Below are positions 10,790 to 21,766 of a DNA stretch of 64,000 bases, one piece after another. The first letter of the stretch is position 1. Each line of letters opens with the position of its first letter. This stretch comes from Diplonema papillatum (Eukaryota; Euglenozoa; Diplonemea; Diplonemida; Diplonemidae), in the NCBI GenBank assembly GCA_030068145.1, contig JAPJBO010000231.1:62001-126000 (forward strand), in the 5' to 3' direction. The position numbers were made by a program, and so were the translations under genes. Under the pieces are notes generated by a model. The model was not told the origin of the DNA and made no database searches. It saw nothing but the letters and a program-made list of their open reading frames with translations.

Positions 10790-11518
10790 GTGGTTAAGAA
10801 GACGACTGGCAGACACAAAGATATCTCAAAGCATCTGCAGAATACCACAAAAAGCCTCCAGGCAAAAACCCGTTTTCACACTTCTTCCGGCAGATCCTAA
10901 ATTTGTAGCTTGAAAAGACTTTTGTGGATGGGTCGAGACACGCTCGGACAGACAAAGACCAGACCAGAGAAGATGCCGGATAATAATGCTGCGTCGCCTG
11001 TGGATCGGGGACGAAGAGAGACGTAGAAGAAACAAAGACATGAACGTGAAATAAAACATCTGCGGCGAACACTTCTCAAAAAGGGAAGCACATCTCTTTT
11101 CTCCTGTTGTGCTCCCAACCGTTACAATCGTATCCTTCGGGTAGGCGAGGCGAGTGCGAGCATGTCGTCTGAGAAGGCATTGGACCACCACCAGGGAGTC
11201 TTGCAAATCTTTTCTTTTTGCTTCTTCCGACCACAGTTAGACGAAAGTATGCAATGAAGGGCTTGTGTATTACTATTTCACCCACACGAAACTAAGATTT
11301 CCCCCCCCTCCTCGGGGGATGCTGCGTGTAAACGGTGTAAGCGACCGTTGGAAACCGCACCTAATGCCTGCTCCGCCCCTTCTGTTACATGTTCGCTTTC
11401 TTCCCAGCAGGGCTTCCTCGGGGGCCGACGAGGCGATGGGATGTCGAAAGGGGGAGATGAGGGTTTTGGGCAGCAAGACTCTGGCCAAGCACGATCCATC
11501 GCTGTTGCTTTTTTGTGT

Positions 11519-11745
11519 TAACAATGCATTGTTGGTACTAAAAGTTAGTAGTTGGCAGCGTACTACATGAAACTTACCAAAGCAGGTGAGTTCCGCTAGT
11601 GCGCACAAACAAAAGTAGTACATCTGTACTGACGGGAACATTTCCGGACAACGGTTGCACATGAAAGAGAAAACGAAGCCAACGAAAAAAGTGCTAATAC
11701 AGGAAACCCCCCCAGAGAGGTTTATACCCTGTAGACGTGAAGAGA
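11519..11745 (+). repeat. R4 and R2 repeat copies side by side
   Basis: 11519-11612 repeats the window-start R4 sequence (ACAATGCATTGTTGGTAC, GTTGGCAGCGTACTAC). 11615-11745 repeats the first half of R2 (ACATCTGTACTGACGGGAAC to GTTTATACCCTGTA). The same order of partner repeats varies elsewhere. Confidence 0.75.
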
Positions 11746-12296
11746 ACAAAAGAGTGATATGCTGAGCTCCAGGAGATAAGGGCGGACCGGCTTATACTAT
11801 GTGGGGTATCTTGCCGGAAGCTTCCTGCCCAAACCCTCCACTCCCCCTTTTGGCATGATGCCGGTAGAGAACGTTTAACAAATACCCACATGCAAAGCCT
11901 ACAAACAGGCGGCATAGTGCCTTGGGGCACCGTCCTCCTTGGAAACCTGCTCCCCCTCCCCCCACCAAAACAACGATAAACAGAAAAGAGATGTACGCAA
12001 ACGTATTCTGCAGACAAAAAGAAATAAGAAAAACCAGTAGTGCAGCGCCACAAGGGCTGCCCCCACCCCATTGCCGAGCCGTCCCAACCTCTTCGCGATC
12101 TTTCAAAGTGGGTAATAGACAGAGGGATGGAAGGTCTGTTCTCTGCTGTTCTCGTATCACGAGAGAACGTAGCATGCATCAACCCCGTGATTCTGTTTTT
12201 CCAACGGTTTGTGGCAGCCCGCGCTGCACTCAAGTTACGGGCTAAGCTCCCAACTACGCCGCGCCTCGATGCTTTGGTTTGCGAAAGTAGTAGCCA

Positions 12297-12415
12297 TTCT
12301 GACCCCAGATCCATTCTGACCCCAGTTCCTTTCTGACCCCAGATCCATTTGCAACCCAGACCGTGGCTACGTTCCTTTCTGACCCCAGATCCATTTGCAA
12401 CCCAGACCGTGGCTA
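12297..12415 (+). repeat. Short tandem/direct repeats
   Basis: TTCTGACCCCAGATCCATT occurs repeatedly, and TTTGCAACCCAGACCGTGGC occurs twice, about 56 bp apart. The array looks small and recently duplicated, and it is non-coding. Confidence 0.75.
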
Positions 12416-13922
12416 CGCAGTGCAGTGCCCCCGCGCGATTCGTCCAGGCCGGATCCAGCTAGAGATTTTAAAAGGAAAACAGAATCGTACTTTTTTTGCA
12501 ATCGCCCTGTGTAACACACTCTGCTCTGTATGGCAGCGATGTGATCAGACTAGGGGGCAAGCTCGCATTCAGGTGGATACTTGGAACTCGGTGAACCATC
12601 ACGGAACAAGAGTGCCATCCGCAGTGCGAGAACACCCTTGGACCCCGTATTTTCTGCCCCAGCAGGTGGTATCGTACACATGTGAGACGACAACATACGA
12701 AGCTGCCTACGCGATCCATTCCTTTCCCCTTGTTGTATGGCAAGTGGTAGAACTATTGAAAATGCACCCCTAGTGGCTTGCTGCATTTCCTGGTATAGAA
12801 CAAGTGTTCGCTTGTTTGTTTCAATTGAATCCACTCGTTATTGCGATAGCGAGCGGGTCGGTGTACTCCACCCACACCATCCACCCTCCATCCTTGTCCC
12901 CAATCTCTCTTCTCTCCTGTGAGTCCGAGTCGTCGTCTAGTTCTTTTTTTGTTCTTAAGTGACTTAGTGTGCGCCGGTCCTTCTTGACTTTTGTGCTCTA
13001 TGGCTGGCCACTTCCTGTTCTTCAGCTTTCCAACACGCTTTTTAGCCGCAAGTGGTCAACGCGTAGTAGAGCTGGGTACCCGTATCCCGGAACCTTTCGA
13101 GTGATTTATGATGCAGCAGATCCATGCCCGTGCCCGAAGCTGCAGATACTTGCCTGGCGCTGTCTTTCACGGTATACCACGGTCTGCACAGAGTGGGCCG
13201 ATGCCTCTCATCCCACCTTTAAGACACGGCCGCGTCACGCATGCTCTGACAGACGCTATCATTCGGCATTGTGCGCGTGTTACAGTCGTTGGGTGGTGCA
13301 TTCGTGGTGCCATGGCACGCAGTAGCTGCCGCTACGCCAGCCTTTCGCTAGAATTTGCGGCGCTTTCGTCGGGGTGCAGCCCGTGTCGATTGCAACGAAG
13401 CAGGGACGAGTTGAGTCGGCACGAGGGCACGATTGTCGCGCTGCCCCGCGAAGGGTGCGACGATGCGAGCGACGATTCGAGAAGGGAGCGAGCCGCAAGG
13501 TGAAACACGATGCCACTGGCGGGAGACAAAGGGAACAAAGTGACCTCCGGGACCTGTTGTATGCAGCCGACGGTGTGCCTCGGCACAAACAGGGGCGAGA
13601 GGGTGCGCAAAGTGCGAGGGAAACTTCGGAGCGAACCAGCTACCAGGGGCCGAGAGCCAGAGCCCACAATCCGAAGCAGAACCCGAATGAAAGTCGGCTG
13701 GTGGGACGGACCGGGGGTCCTTGGTCCAGTTCTTCTCCTGGACTGAAGAGGGAGGGTGAGTCCCCCCCCCCCACCGGTCGGTTTTCTGTTTTCCGCCAAG
13801 CAAACGAAACGATCTGCGGCGGTATTTTTGTGTTCAAAGGGCCCCTATAATTAAAGGCAGGAAGTGCAGGTTGACAACACGGAAAACGGAAAGCACAGAA
13901 GAAACGAGGTAGCCACGGAACG

Positions 13923-16921
13923 ATGATGCGGCCTGGCGGGCGTACGGCCGGCCGGAGCAGCCAATATGGACAAGAGAACGTCCGCATGCTGACCCCGGAT
14001 CTCTTCTCGTCCGTCGGCAAGCGGAAGAAGATTCTGCAATCCTCCGCGATGCGCCACAACAACAGTCACACGCTGTACCAGCTCGACAAGTCGTTCAGGT
14101 ATGGACTTCTCGCCGTATTTCGAAAAATGACGAACCAAAAAAAAAAAAAAACCTGAAACCACCCCTTCGTGGTTCAGGTTCATTTTGTTCACCACTGTGT
14201 GGGTCTGAGGGACTTAGTTCAGGAGTCTCTGTCTCTCCATCACCGCTAGAACCAGCTGACTCCCTGAAACTCTGTTTCTATTGAGACTACGTGACATTCT
14301 GAGTCGAACTATCGAAAGCGGGCCCAGCTACCGCGCAGCAGCAGGACCCAAAACATAATGGGTATGCGTGGGTGTTAAGAACCTATTTGAACGTGCCCCC
14401 CCTCTTGGCGAGAGTGCGTCCACGCGCGGTTTCTTCTAGGTTACTGCTGATGCCCCCCCGGGCTGCTGATGGGGGCCTCGATTATCATGTGGGCCGGAGT
14501 GGTGCTTGAGGCAGCATGGTCTTTTTTCCTCCGGCTCTCTGCACCGCTCTAGTCCATGGGGTCAGCAGTGTTCGGCTTCTGGACGTGGGCACTGCCGGCT
14601 GCGTCGCGCGCACACAAGTTCCCTGACTTCTCGTCCGCCCGGACCCTCCTTCTCCCGGGGTCCGGACTCCGTGGGGCTTCCCTTCGAGTTCTTCCCTGCG
14701 GAATTCGTCGACGTTTTGTGACCTCGCCCGTCTGGCCCCGGATTGCGACCAAACGGGTATGCGCGGGTGTGTGTTCGCAAACGCGCTTTCGCGTTTAGAC
14801 GTTGCAGAAAGACTCGAGGGACTGCCTTGTGCTCATTTCGACGGAGGCTAGAGGGGGGGAAAACAGTCCAACTACAAAGTGGGTCGTTTTTGTTGAACGC
14901 TTACGCCCGCCATTAAACCCAGATTTACCTGTGTTTCGTGTGGGCTACAGCACATTTACCTCCTTTGATCTATTGCAACTGGCAGTCTCCTCAAGTATTT
15001 CCTCGAAGCGGGTGCTGATACAAAAAAAGAACACACAGATTCTACTGCTCAGCGTCTGGGAAGTGGGAGATCGCGGACGAGGTTGCGTACGACGAGAGGC
15101 ACGGGACGTTCCAGTCGGCTCGGGAGTACCAGCGGACCGTTCGCCCGAAGAACGGCGTCAAGCAGAAGTTCAACTTTTGGCCGCAGCTCGGAGTGGGCGA
15201 CGTGAAGTACAAGGAGCTCGCCGCCCCGCCGTCGAACCCGTTCCAGAACCCCGCCGCGGCGTTCATCCCGTCCGGGAAGCGTGTGGTCGACCGGAGCAAC
15301 CCGGAGCAGCGCCGGATGCCGGCGCCGTCGATGCTGCCGCCGGCGGCGGGCAGGCATGCCCAGCAGCAGGGGTACGCGGCCCACGGCGCGCAGGCCCGCG
15401 ACGAATACTTCGAGGACCACCCGGCCGCGGCGGCGCGCGAGGCGATGCTGCCGTTCTCCGACACGTTCTCCGCCGGCCGCACGCGGTCCGAAATCGGCAT
15501 GTTCGACAGCACCACCGTCGGCGACCACAGCACCGTGTACGACGACGCCGCCACAGAGCGCACGGAGCGCGGCCTCCTCTTCGACCCCACGGAGGTCCGC
15601 TTTTTTTTTGTTGCATAAGCACCTGCTTTGTAGAAAATGCTCGAGGAGACTGCCAGTTGCGATAGACCAAAGGAGGTAAATGTGCTGTTGCCCACACGAA
15701 ACACAGGTTTAGTGGCGGGCGTAAGCGTTCAACAAAAACGACCCACTTTGAAGTTGTATTGTTTTCTCCTCCTTCGAAATGAGCACAAGGCAGTCCCTCG
15801 AGTATTTTTGGAGCATTGTGAAGGGGGGGGTCGAATAATAACAGTTATTTGCCACACGTCTGGTTGTCTAAAAACACTACCACTATTTGATCCTGCTACT
15901 GTTCGGCTACCCGAAACTTTTCTTATTATTCGACAAATCGAATAATAACACAGGTGTTATTATTCGACCACCCCCCCCCACCACGCGCTCTTCAAACCCA
16001 TGAAACATTTTCCCCCCTTTAAACACGAAAGCATTTCCTGCAAAGCAGGTGCTTATACAAAAAAGACGCCAACAGAGAAGCGCCGGTGCCCGAAGTGCGC
16101 GGGCTGACATTCGTCCCCCTCTTGATCTCGAATACCCCAAGAAGACGGGAGCCTGCGCTGCTTCTGTAGCATCAACCTGCGCGACAGCAAGTGAATATGA
16201 TCGTAGACGAATCTTCTCCGAGGAGACTGCCAGTTGCGATAGATCAAAGGAGGTAAATGTGCTGAAGCCCACACGAAACACAGGTAAATCTGGGTTTGGT
16301 GGCGGGCGTAAGCGTTCAACAAAAAAAACCCACTGTAAAATCCCACTGTTGTAGTTGTATTGTTTTCGCCCCCTAGCCTCCTTCGAAATGAGCACAAGGC
16401 AGTCCCTCGAGTATTTTGCCTCACAAAATGCAGTTGATCGATGGCAGCGCACGCTCACTTCCGCTAGTTAGTAGCTGGCAGCGTGCAGCTTCTCGAAGCG
16501 GGCGAGTCCCGCCAGTGCCAGCGCGCCCAAATCAGCCACAGCGACCAAGAGCCCTTTGCAGCGCTGCGGTTGACCATTAAACCACGGAGCGACGCTCTTC
16601 TTCTTTCAAGCCTCTAGGCAAAACCCCGTTTTCACATTTCTTCTGGTGATGTCAACCTTTGCTGGCCCTGCAAGCACTGTCGTCTCAAACCAGCAGAAAT
16701 GGGCCTGAACACTTAAACGCTCACACGCATGCACACACACACACACACACATCCACACAGGCAACATCGTTCCAAGGTGATAAGACGTCTGTATACGAGG
16801 CTACTGATCACGGTTCCGCAGTCGACTTTACAGACGCCCTGCAGAGGCAGCGCGATGCACTGGCCAACGTCGTTGAAAGCGACCGAGTCGCAAAGATTGC
16901 GGCCATCGCCGGGGTCACCAG
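13923..16921 (+). CDS. Multi-exon gene of unknown function (three exons modelled)
   Basis: Three GC-rich open blocks join in phase through GT-AG introns. Exon 1 is 13923-14098 (donor CAG|GTATGG). Exon 2 is 15039-15594 (acceptor ACACAG|ATTC, donor GAG|GTCCGC). Exon 3 is 16761-16921 (acceptor CCACACAG|GCAAC, donor CAG|GTATCC), so further exons are expected downstream. Exon 1 encodes MLTPDLFSSVGKRKKILQSS and HTLYQLDKSFR. Exon 2 reads on with FYCSASGKWEIADEVAYDER, then FNFWPQLGVGDVKYKEL and a Pro/Ala-rich disordered part. Exon 3 has DALQRQRDALANVVESDRVA, probably helical. I do not recognise the family. Both introns contain introner-like elements. Intron 1 holds a reverse copy. Intron 2 holds a forward copy, a small foldback element and a third rearranged copy. 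Confidence 0.55.
14811..15030 (-). repeat. Introner-like element, full reverse copy in intron 1
   Basis: Read on the minus strand it runs from GTATCAGCACCCGCTTCG through GAGGAGACTGCCAGTTGC, GAGGTAAATGTGCTGTAGCC, CACGAAACACAGGTAAATC, GGGCGTAAGCGTTCAACAAA and a pyrimidine tract to CAGTCCCTCGAGTC. Its edges lie just inside the modelled intron, 8 bp upstream of the acceptor at 15038. Subterminal AAATACTYGAGG motifs are in inverted orientation at the two ends. Confidence 0.85.
15600..15809 (+). repeat. Introner-like element, full forward copy in intron 2
   Basis: It begins 5 bp after the exon 2 donor with a T-run and GCATAAGCACCTGC. It then shows CTCGAGGAGACTGCCAG, GGAGGTAAATGTGCTG, GGGCGTAAGCGTTCAAC and TTGTATTGTTTTCTCCTCC, and ends CAGTCCCTCGAGTATTTT. 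It is the inverse of the intron 1 copy, so exon 2 is bracketed by convergent copies of the same family. Confidence 0.85.
15823..15979. mobile_element. 157-bp foldback element with GGGGGGGTCGAATAATAACA ends
   Basis: A G-run plus TCGAATAATAACA at 15823-15844 is mirrored by TGTTATTATTCGACCACCCC at the right end. An extra internal TCGAATAATAACA is also present. The termini resemble those of the larger GGGGTCGAATAC elements at 17-19 kb. It has no ORF and is probably a miniature inverted-repeat element (MITE). Confidence 0.75.
16030..16418 (+). repeat. Introner-like element, rearranged and interrupted
   Basis: A reversed left terminus (TTTCCTGCAAAGCAGGTGCT, 16034-16060) is followed by about 150 bp of unrelated DNA. 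The remainder of a forward copy runs from GAGGAGACTGCCAGTTGC (16219) to CCCTCGAGTATTTTG (about 16418). A foldback-induced inversion or an internal insertion could explain it. Confidence 0.7.
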
Positions 16922-17714
16922 GTATCCCTTTCGACGTCTTCTACGAGGGAACGAACCTGTAAGAGTGCCAACGCTACTCTTTCTATAACGTACATATAAA
17001 AGGTGTCACGGGATAAGCCGGCAGCCGCTGCTTAACGGTAGTGCATGCTAACCCATGTGGTTCATGTACTTAAAAGAACTCAATGCTTACTGGGGGGGGT
17101 CGAATACAGAAGGTACCTTGAATAGAAGAGGTACCTTGAATACAAGAGGTATTTTGGAAATCTGGAAAAAAGTTGGATTTTTTCTTGGGCAAATTATCTT
17201 ATAGCCACCCGGTATTTTCAATATTCCCTTATAGCCACGGAAAAAGAATTTATTCCCTTATAGCCACGAACTGACTACAACCGTTTTTTTTTTTTCCCTT
17301 ATAGCCACCACGAAAGAATTTTATTCCCTTATAGCCACGAAAAAAGAAATTTATTCCCTTATAGTCACGAAAAAGAATTTTATTCCCGCCACGAAAAAAG
17401 AATTTTATTCCCTTATAGTATCACGGATTGGAAACGATCGTTTACGAGAATTCGTGATTTTGGCCTAAAAAAAAGCGATCGTGAAAAAAAAAAACGATCG
17501 TTTGTTTTCCATAGGGCTTTGCTTCGGTGTGTCGAGTGACGAGTAGTTCGAGTAAGGTTTTGTGTATCACATTATTGCCACGACAGCGCTATGGCACTGG
17601 AACGAGCAGACAGTCGAGGGTAGGCATCAGATTCGTCTTTGAAGGAGCCCCGTTCATCGGAGTTCGCCGGAGTCGAAGCATTGCCTTAGGTGAAGGAGTC
17701 AAAACTCAAGTTAC

Positions 17715-18211
17715 TGGGGGGGGGGTTGAATACAGGAGGTACCTTGAATAGAAGAGGCATTTTGGAAGTCTGGAAAAAGGTTGGATTTTTCCTTGGTCCG
17801 CATAACGGACCTTTTCGACGATTTTCTGATCCCGATGCAGAGAACCGTGAAAAATAGACCCGGGGACCAAAAAACATGTGCGTGGTTCGTGGGTCTTTGC
17901 CAGATGCGGGGCACCGGGCGTGGAACCCACAGATTTTCAATGGAAAGGACGGGAATAGACCCACTGGTTGGTGACATTTCTTTGCTGGCCCATGTAGCAG
18001 ACCTTTTTCGGCGAATGTGCTCGCGTTCAGCTCCGATGAAGAGAACCGTGCCAAATAGACGGGACCACAAATTACGTGCGTCTCTTCCAAGAAGAAGGGA
18101 GTTCCCGCGGGTTCCGGGTTTGCGGTGCTGTTTTCTATTTCTTTTTTCGGGAAAATTGCAGGATCAGCACGCCGAATACAAGAGGTACCTCTTGTATTCG
18201 ACCCCCCCCAG
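17715..18211. mobile_element. 497-bp GGGGTCGAATAC element, uninterrupted nested copy
   Basis: It runs from a G-run and TTGAATACAGGAGGTACC to GCCGAATACAAGAGGTACC, CTCTTGTATTCGA and a C-run. It has no ORF of its own and is non-autonomous. It interrupts a reading frame: removing it lets the left flank (VKESKLKLL) read into GIMKKYIKTDELDKKLEIAE on the right. Confidence 0.75.
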
Positions 18212-18664
18212 GAATCATGAAGAAGTACATCAAAACGGACGAGCTGGACAAGAAGCTGGAAATAGCAGAAACTTGTTGGCTTGGTCAAGAGTTGCCACAA
18301 GCCGCCACAGCACAGGAGCGCGGCCGAGGGCATCCGGCGGGAGAAGCCACAGCTGGGAAGCGCAATTGCAGCTAGTGTTCGAGGATGAGTCCACAAATAA
18401 GTAGAAAAAGCACTTCGATGAGCAGCAAACCTTCAGTCTACGCCGCCAGCCTCAGAGTTGAGTTGGAAAGGATACATGTCGATAATCCTTGAGTGGGCTA
18501 GAAAGCGCACGATTGCGGAAAAGGACGAGAAAAAGAGCATGTTGGCTACCCTTTCCTACATGAAAGGCCATGAAACAGCTGAATCTGGCCACCAAAGGCA
18601 ATTTTGCACAAGAAATAGACGCGCCAAAGATTGGTTGGTTCATAATTACAACAGGAAAATTTGA
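18212..18664 (+). pseudogene. Remnant coding sequence inside the nested element
   Basis: It encodes MKKYIKTDELDKKLEIAETC and, after a stop and a frame change, MSIILEWARKRTIAEKDEKK. The composition is charged and helical. It lies between the 17715-18211 element and the right inverted end of its host element, so it is probably decayed transposon coding DNA. No catalytic motif is visible. Confidence 0.3.
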
Positions 18665-19790
18665 GAAGCAAAAAACGATCGTTTTTTGAAAACGATAAAA
18701 AACGATGATATTTCACTTTCGAAAATGATCGTTTTATATAACTATCGTTTCCAATCCGTGTATAAGGGAATAAAAAAAAATCGTGGTGGCTATAAGGGAA
18801 TAAACCCTTTTTTCTTTGTCCGCATAACAGACCTTCTTTGACGGTTTTCTGATCGCGATGAGCTCCGATGAAGAGAACCGTGAAAAATAGACCCGGGGAC
18901 CAATTATGTGCGTGGTTCGTGGGTCTTTACCAGATGCGGGGCACCGGGCATGGAACCCACAGGTTTTCAATGAAAAGGACGGGAATCGACCCACTGGTTG
19001 GTGACGTTTCTTTGCTGGCCCGTGTAGCAGACCTTTTTCGGCGAATTTGTGCTCGCGTTCAGCTCCGATGAAGAGAACCGTGAAAAATAGACCCGGGGAC
19101 CACAAATTACGTGCGTCTTCCAAGAAGAAGGGGGTTCCCGCGGGTTCCGGGTTTGTGGTACTTTTTCTATTTCTTTTTCGGGAAAATTGCAGGATCGGCA
19201 CGCCGAATACAAGAGGTACCTCTTGTATTCGACCCCCCCAGGCATCTTGTTAAGAACCATCCATCCATCCATCAGCCGGCTGACCCCCCCCCCCTCAGGC
19301 TATTTTCACTGTGGAGGGGGGAGACGCTACCTGTCACACTCTAAGGTGGTCACCACGGTGGGCGGTCAGAAAAAAAATTTTTTTTTGCCCCAAATACCCC
19401 AAATACCACACTTTGGAAAAATTTTGTGGGCCCACTTTTGGCAGGGAATTTTGACCATTTCACCTTAGAGAATTTGACCACCCAGCCTCCAAGGCAACTG
19501 CACGGTGGACTTACAGGGGTTCCTGTATGCTGTACAGCATACAGGAATCCTGTATGCTCCTAGCATACAGCCTGTATGCTACAGCATACAGCCTGTATGC
19601 TACAGCATACAGCCTGTATGCTACAGCATACAGCCTGTATGCTACAGCATACAGCTGTAAGCTGTAACGTTCAAGTTCTAGTAGATTCCAGTGAGTAGCG
19701 ACCGGAAACTTGGAAAAAAGAAAAGGGGAAAGCGCACCGATACGACATTTGTGAGCAAAACATTCGAAAGCAAGACCCTGTTCAGGTCTT

Positions 19791-21638
19791 TCACTGCGCG
19801 TTGTGCACTTCACGGACGTGCTTGTCGCGGGCTGTTTGCGATGGTAACCTTTCAAAACACAACGGGCAGCAGTTCGGGGTGAGCTCTCCCTTGTGGTTGG
19901 AGAAGTAATGCTGTGATAAGCCGCGCACTGCGATTGAGCTACAGCAGATTTTGCACTTTCCTTTGCAGAAAGGACAAGGCTTGTTGCTATTCTCACGGTG
20001 TTTCTGGTCGTAGTGCGCGTAGAGGGATTTCAGATCCGGAAAAGAGCATCTGCAGATGAGACATTGGTCGCCAGGGATTGGATCATCCTCTGTTTTGCCG
20101 ACTACATCAGCGACAGTTGCGTCGGGGATTTCCCAGGGTTCTTCGTCGCAGACACAAAACGTGTGCACAGCATCACTGTCTTCACCTTTAGGGAGGAAGA
20201 CTTTCATTCCCGAGGAGTTTCTCACGTGCCTCACACCAAGTTTTGTGAGTCGCGTTTGGAGGTTTGAAGTCAGTGTCCGAAGTTCGCGACGTCTATCTTC
20301 TTGGTCAACATTTCTTCTTCCGCATGTGAGGCACTTGTGAAAAAATACAGCACCGCAGCTTGCAATGTCAGGCTTCGCGTTACTTTTCGGTAGGCTGGCT
20401 TGTGCATTGCGCTTCCTGCCGAGTTCAAACTTCATGAGGTCGCGCTCGATGTGGTGTTGGTTGCACTTCGCTACAACAGCTTTTCTCTCCCCATTCTCCC
20501 TCTCGAACGCTTCATCTGACAGGCAAAGCGGTGCTACATCCTCTGGATCAAACCAGTGCGATGCACTGTGGAAGTAAGTTCCTGCTTTGTGCCACGTACT
20601 TCCCGGAAGCGCCCATTCCAGAATGACAATGACTGCGTGGAACGAGAGCAAACCAAGTACGAAGTACTTACTTTTGGATTGGCGCCAATGGTAGTACAAT
20701 GGCACGTCGTTGTATCTGAAATAGACCAGGCACTCCAAAGCTTGGGAGATGAGCAGCTCGGATGAAACTGTCGAGTTGTGGAGCACCCAGCGCACCATGT
20801 CCCTGGCCTGACTACCCGTTGCGTTTTTCTCGCTTTTTGCCACGCCCCGCTGCGCCTTCTGCCCGTTTGGGGACAGCCGAAACACTGCAGAGATGATCCC
20901 CTTGATGTCGTGCAGAGGTGGACTTACTAAATAACAATCACCTTTTAGAGCGCTAATAAGGTGACAGTGGAACCCATGCTCGTGCAGTTCTTCGACAGAG
21001 AGTCGTTTGCACATGTACAGTTCCTTCAGCCAATTCGGTGCAGAGGTAGTACAGTACACGGAACGATGGCTTCTGCCCCCCATTCCTTTAAAGTAAGACC
21101 ACTTGTCAAGGTGGTCGCCGTGTATCCGCAGGGGTGCGTTGGTGTCCGCTCGCAGTGCCTTGATCTCGTCGGGTAGCGAAAAGGCTGCCCAGCTCGAGTA
21201 ATCCCGCTTCTGCTTGTCAGCTGCAGTGAACAGCAAACTCGAACTATTCTTGTTCGTGATTCCCAAGGCCAGGCGGTACCTAGAACAGCACCGAAAAGCA
21301 TTTCCCGGTGTGTAGCCGTCACCAACAAGAGCGAGTTGAACTGGCAGGTCGGACTTGTCTGCCATCGTGTCGTAGGCTGTCCAAAACACCCTCACGAAGT
21401 TGCCAATCAGGCTGTCCGCCGTTTGTGTCAGCTCGGTTTCGCGCTTGCGCATCGCATCCCGGCTTACGCCCAGCGCTGGAGATCCTTCTCCCCGACTGGT
21501 GCTTTCTCGTCTGATCGCAGTGCCTAGTTCAGCACAATCGCGAATCGACATCCTTCTGCTGAATCGGGCCGCAGCGATGCCATCACCCACAGCTGAAGCA
21601 GACACATGTTCTGTTCTTTGACGTTTTGGCGCGCTCAT
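19791..21638 (-). CDS. Transposon ORF3, 615-residue zinc-finger protein, candidate transposase
   Basis: The largest ORF of the TIR-bounded element. The N-terminal 50 residues are basic and Ser-rich. The middle contains LALVGDGYTPGNAF (near 100-115), IHGDHLDKWSYFKGMGGRS and SPPLHDIKGIISAVF, which look like a conserved acidic-residue core. I cannot verify that they form an RNase-H-type triad. The last 100 residues hold C2H2-like fingers: CLICRCSFPDLKSLYAHYDQ with a following KHR, CPFCKGKCKICC..., and CPLCFERLPSQTARDKHVRE. The sole long ORF in a transposon, with DNA-binding fingers, is the best transposase candidate. An intact frame suggests recent activity. Confidence 0.65.
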   Translation of the reverse strand: MSAPKRQRTEHVSASAVGDGIAAARFSRRMSIRDCAELGTAIRRESTSRGEGSPALGVSRDAMRKRETELTQTADSLIGNFVRVFWTAYDTMADKSDLPVQLALVGDGYTPGNAFRCCSRYRLALGITNKNSSSLLFTAADKQKRDYSSWAAFSLPDEIKALRADTNAPLRIHGDHLDKWSYFKGMGGRSHRSVYCTTSAPNWLKELYMCKRLSVEELHEHGFHCHLISALKGDCYLVSPPLHDIKGIISAVFRLSPNGQKAQRGVAKSEKNATGSQARDMVRWVLHNSTVSSELLISQALECLVYFRYNDVPLYYHWRQSKSKYFVLGLLSFHAVIVILEWALPGSTWHKAGTYFHSASHWFDPEDVAPLCLSDEAFERENGERKAVVAKCNQHHIERDLMKFELGRKRNAQASLPKSNAKPDIASCGAVFFHKCLTCGRRNVDQEDRRRELRTLTSNLQTRLTKLGVRHVRNSSGMKVFLPKGEDSDAVHTFCVCDEEPWEIPDATVADVVGKTEDDPIPGDQCLICRCSFPDLKSLYAHYDQKHRENSNKPCPFCKGKCKICCSSIAVRGLSQHYFSNHKGELTPNCCPLCFERLPSQTARDKHVREVHNAQ

Positions 21639-21766
21639 TTCTTCTCACACGATTTTTTCTGATTTTTTTTTTCAGCGCTTCTCCAGGATTTGCGTTTTCA
21701 GAATTTGGGGGTATGGCCTGGGGTTTGCGGAGGAATTAGAATAAAACAGGGGGGTCTCAACTGGAC

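Larger units (their letters stand above)
8748..13922. other. Long intergenic region with scattered repeats
   Basis: No convincing gene. The contents include a relative of the 3.2-kb dispersed sequence at 8805-8900 and the repeated phrase GAGTATGTCACCCCCC near 9395-9425. There is an introner left terminus at 10468-10516 and a poly-G run at 10411-10433. R4 (11519-11612) and R2 (11615-11745) lie adjacent. Short direct repeats of TTCTGACCCCAGATCCATT fall at 12297-12410. Open frames at 13100-13500 are GC-rich but show no motif. Confidence 0.4.
17173..18806. mobile_element. Inserted element with CCCTTATA...CACGGATTGGAAACGAT inverted ends
   Basis: The left part has repeated TTCCCTTATAGCCACGAAA units (17192-17420) followed by CACGGATTGGAAACGATCGT. 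The right part is the reverse complement: ACGATCGTTTT-rich DNA, then ATCGTTTCCAATCCGTGTAT and AAGGGAATA units to 18806. It sits inside the 17089-19241 element and itself contains the 17715-18211 element. Internal non-repeat DNA may be remnant coding sequence. Confidence 0.6.
17089..19241. mobile_element. GGGGTCGAATAC-type DNA element, split by a nested insertion
   Basis: The left end (CTGGGGGGGGTCGAATACAG at 17089, through TTGGATTTTTTCTTGG to about 17172) and the right part (GTCCGCATAACAGACC at 18820 to GAGGTACCTCTTGTATTCGA and a C-run at 19241) match the two ends of the uninterrupted copy at 17715-18211. In that copy TTGGATTTTTCCTTGG runs straight into TCCGCATAACGG. The outer element was therefore interrupted between these points by about 1.63 kb of other DNA. 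A repeated TTTTTTCTT flanks the insertion and may be its target duplication. Confidence 0.7.

Noticed and set aside
13374-13850. GC-rich 158-codon frame
   Set aside because: Three frames on both strands are open here. There is no motif and no splice support.
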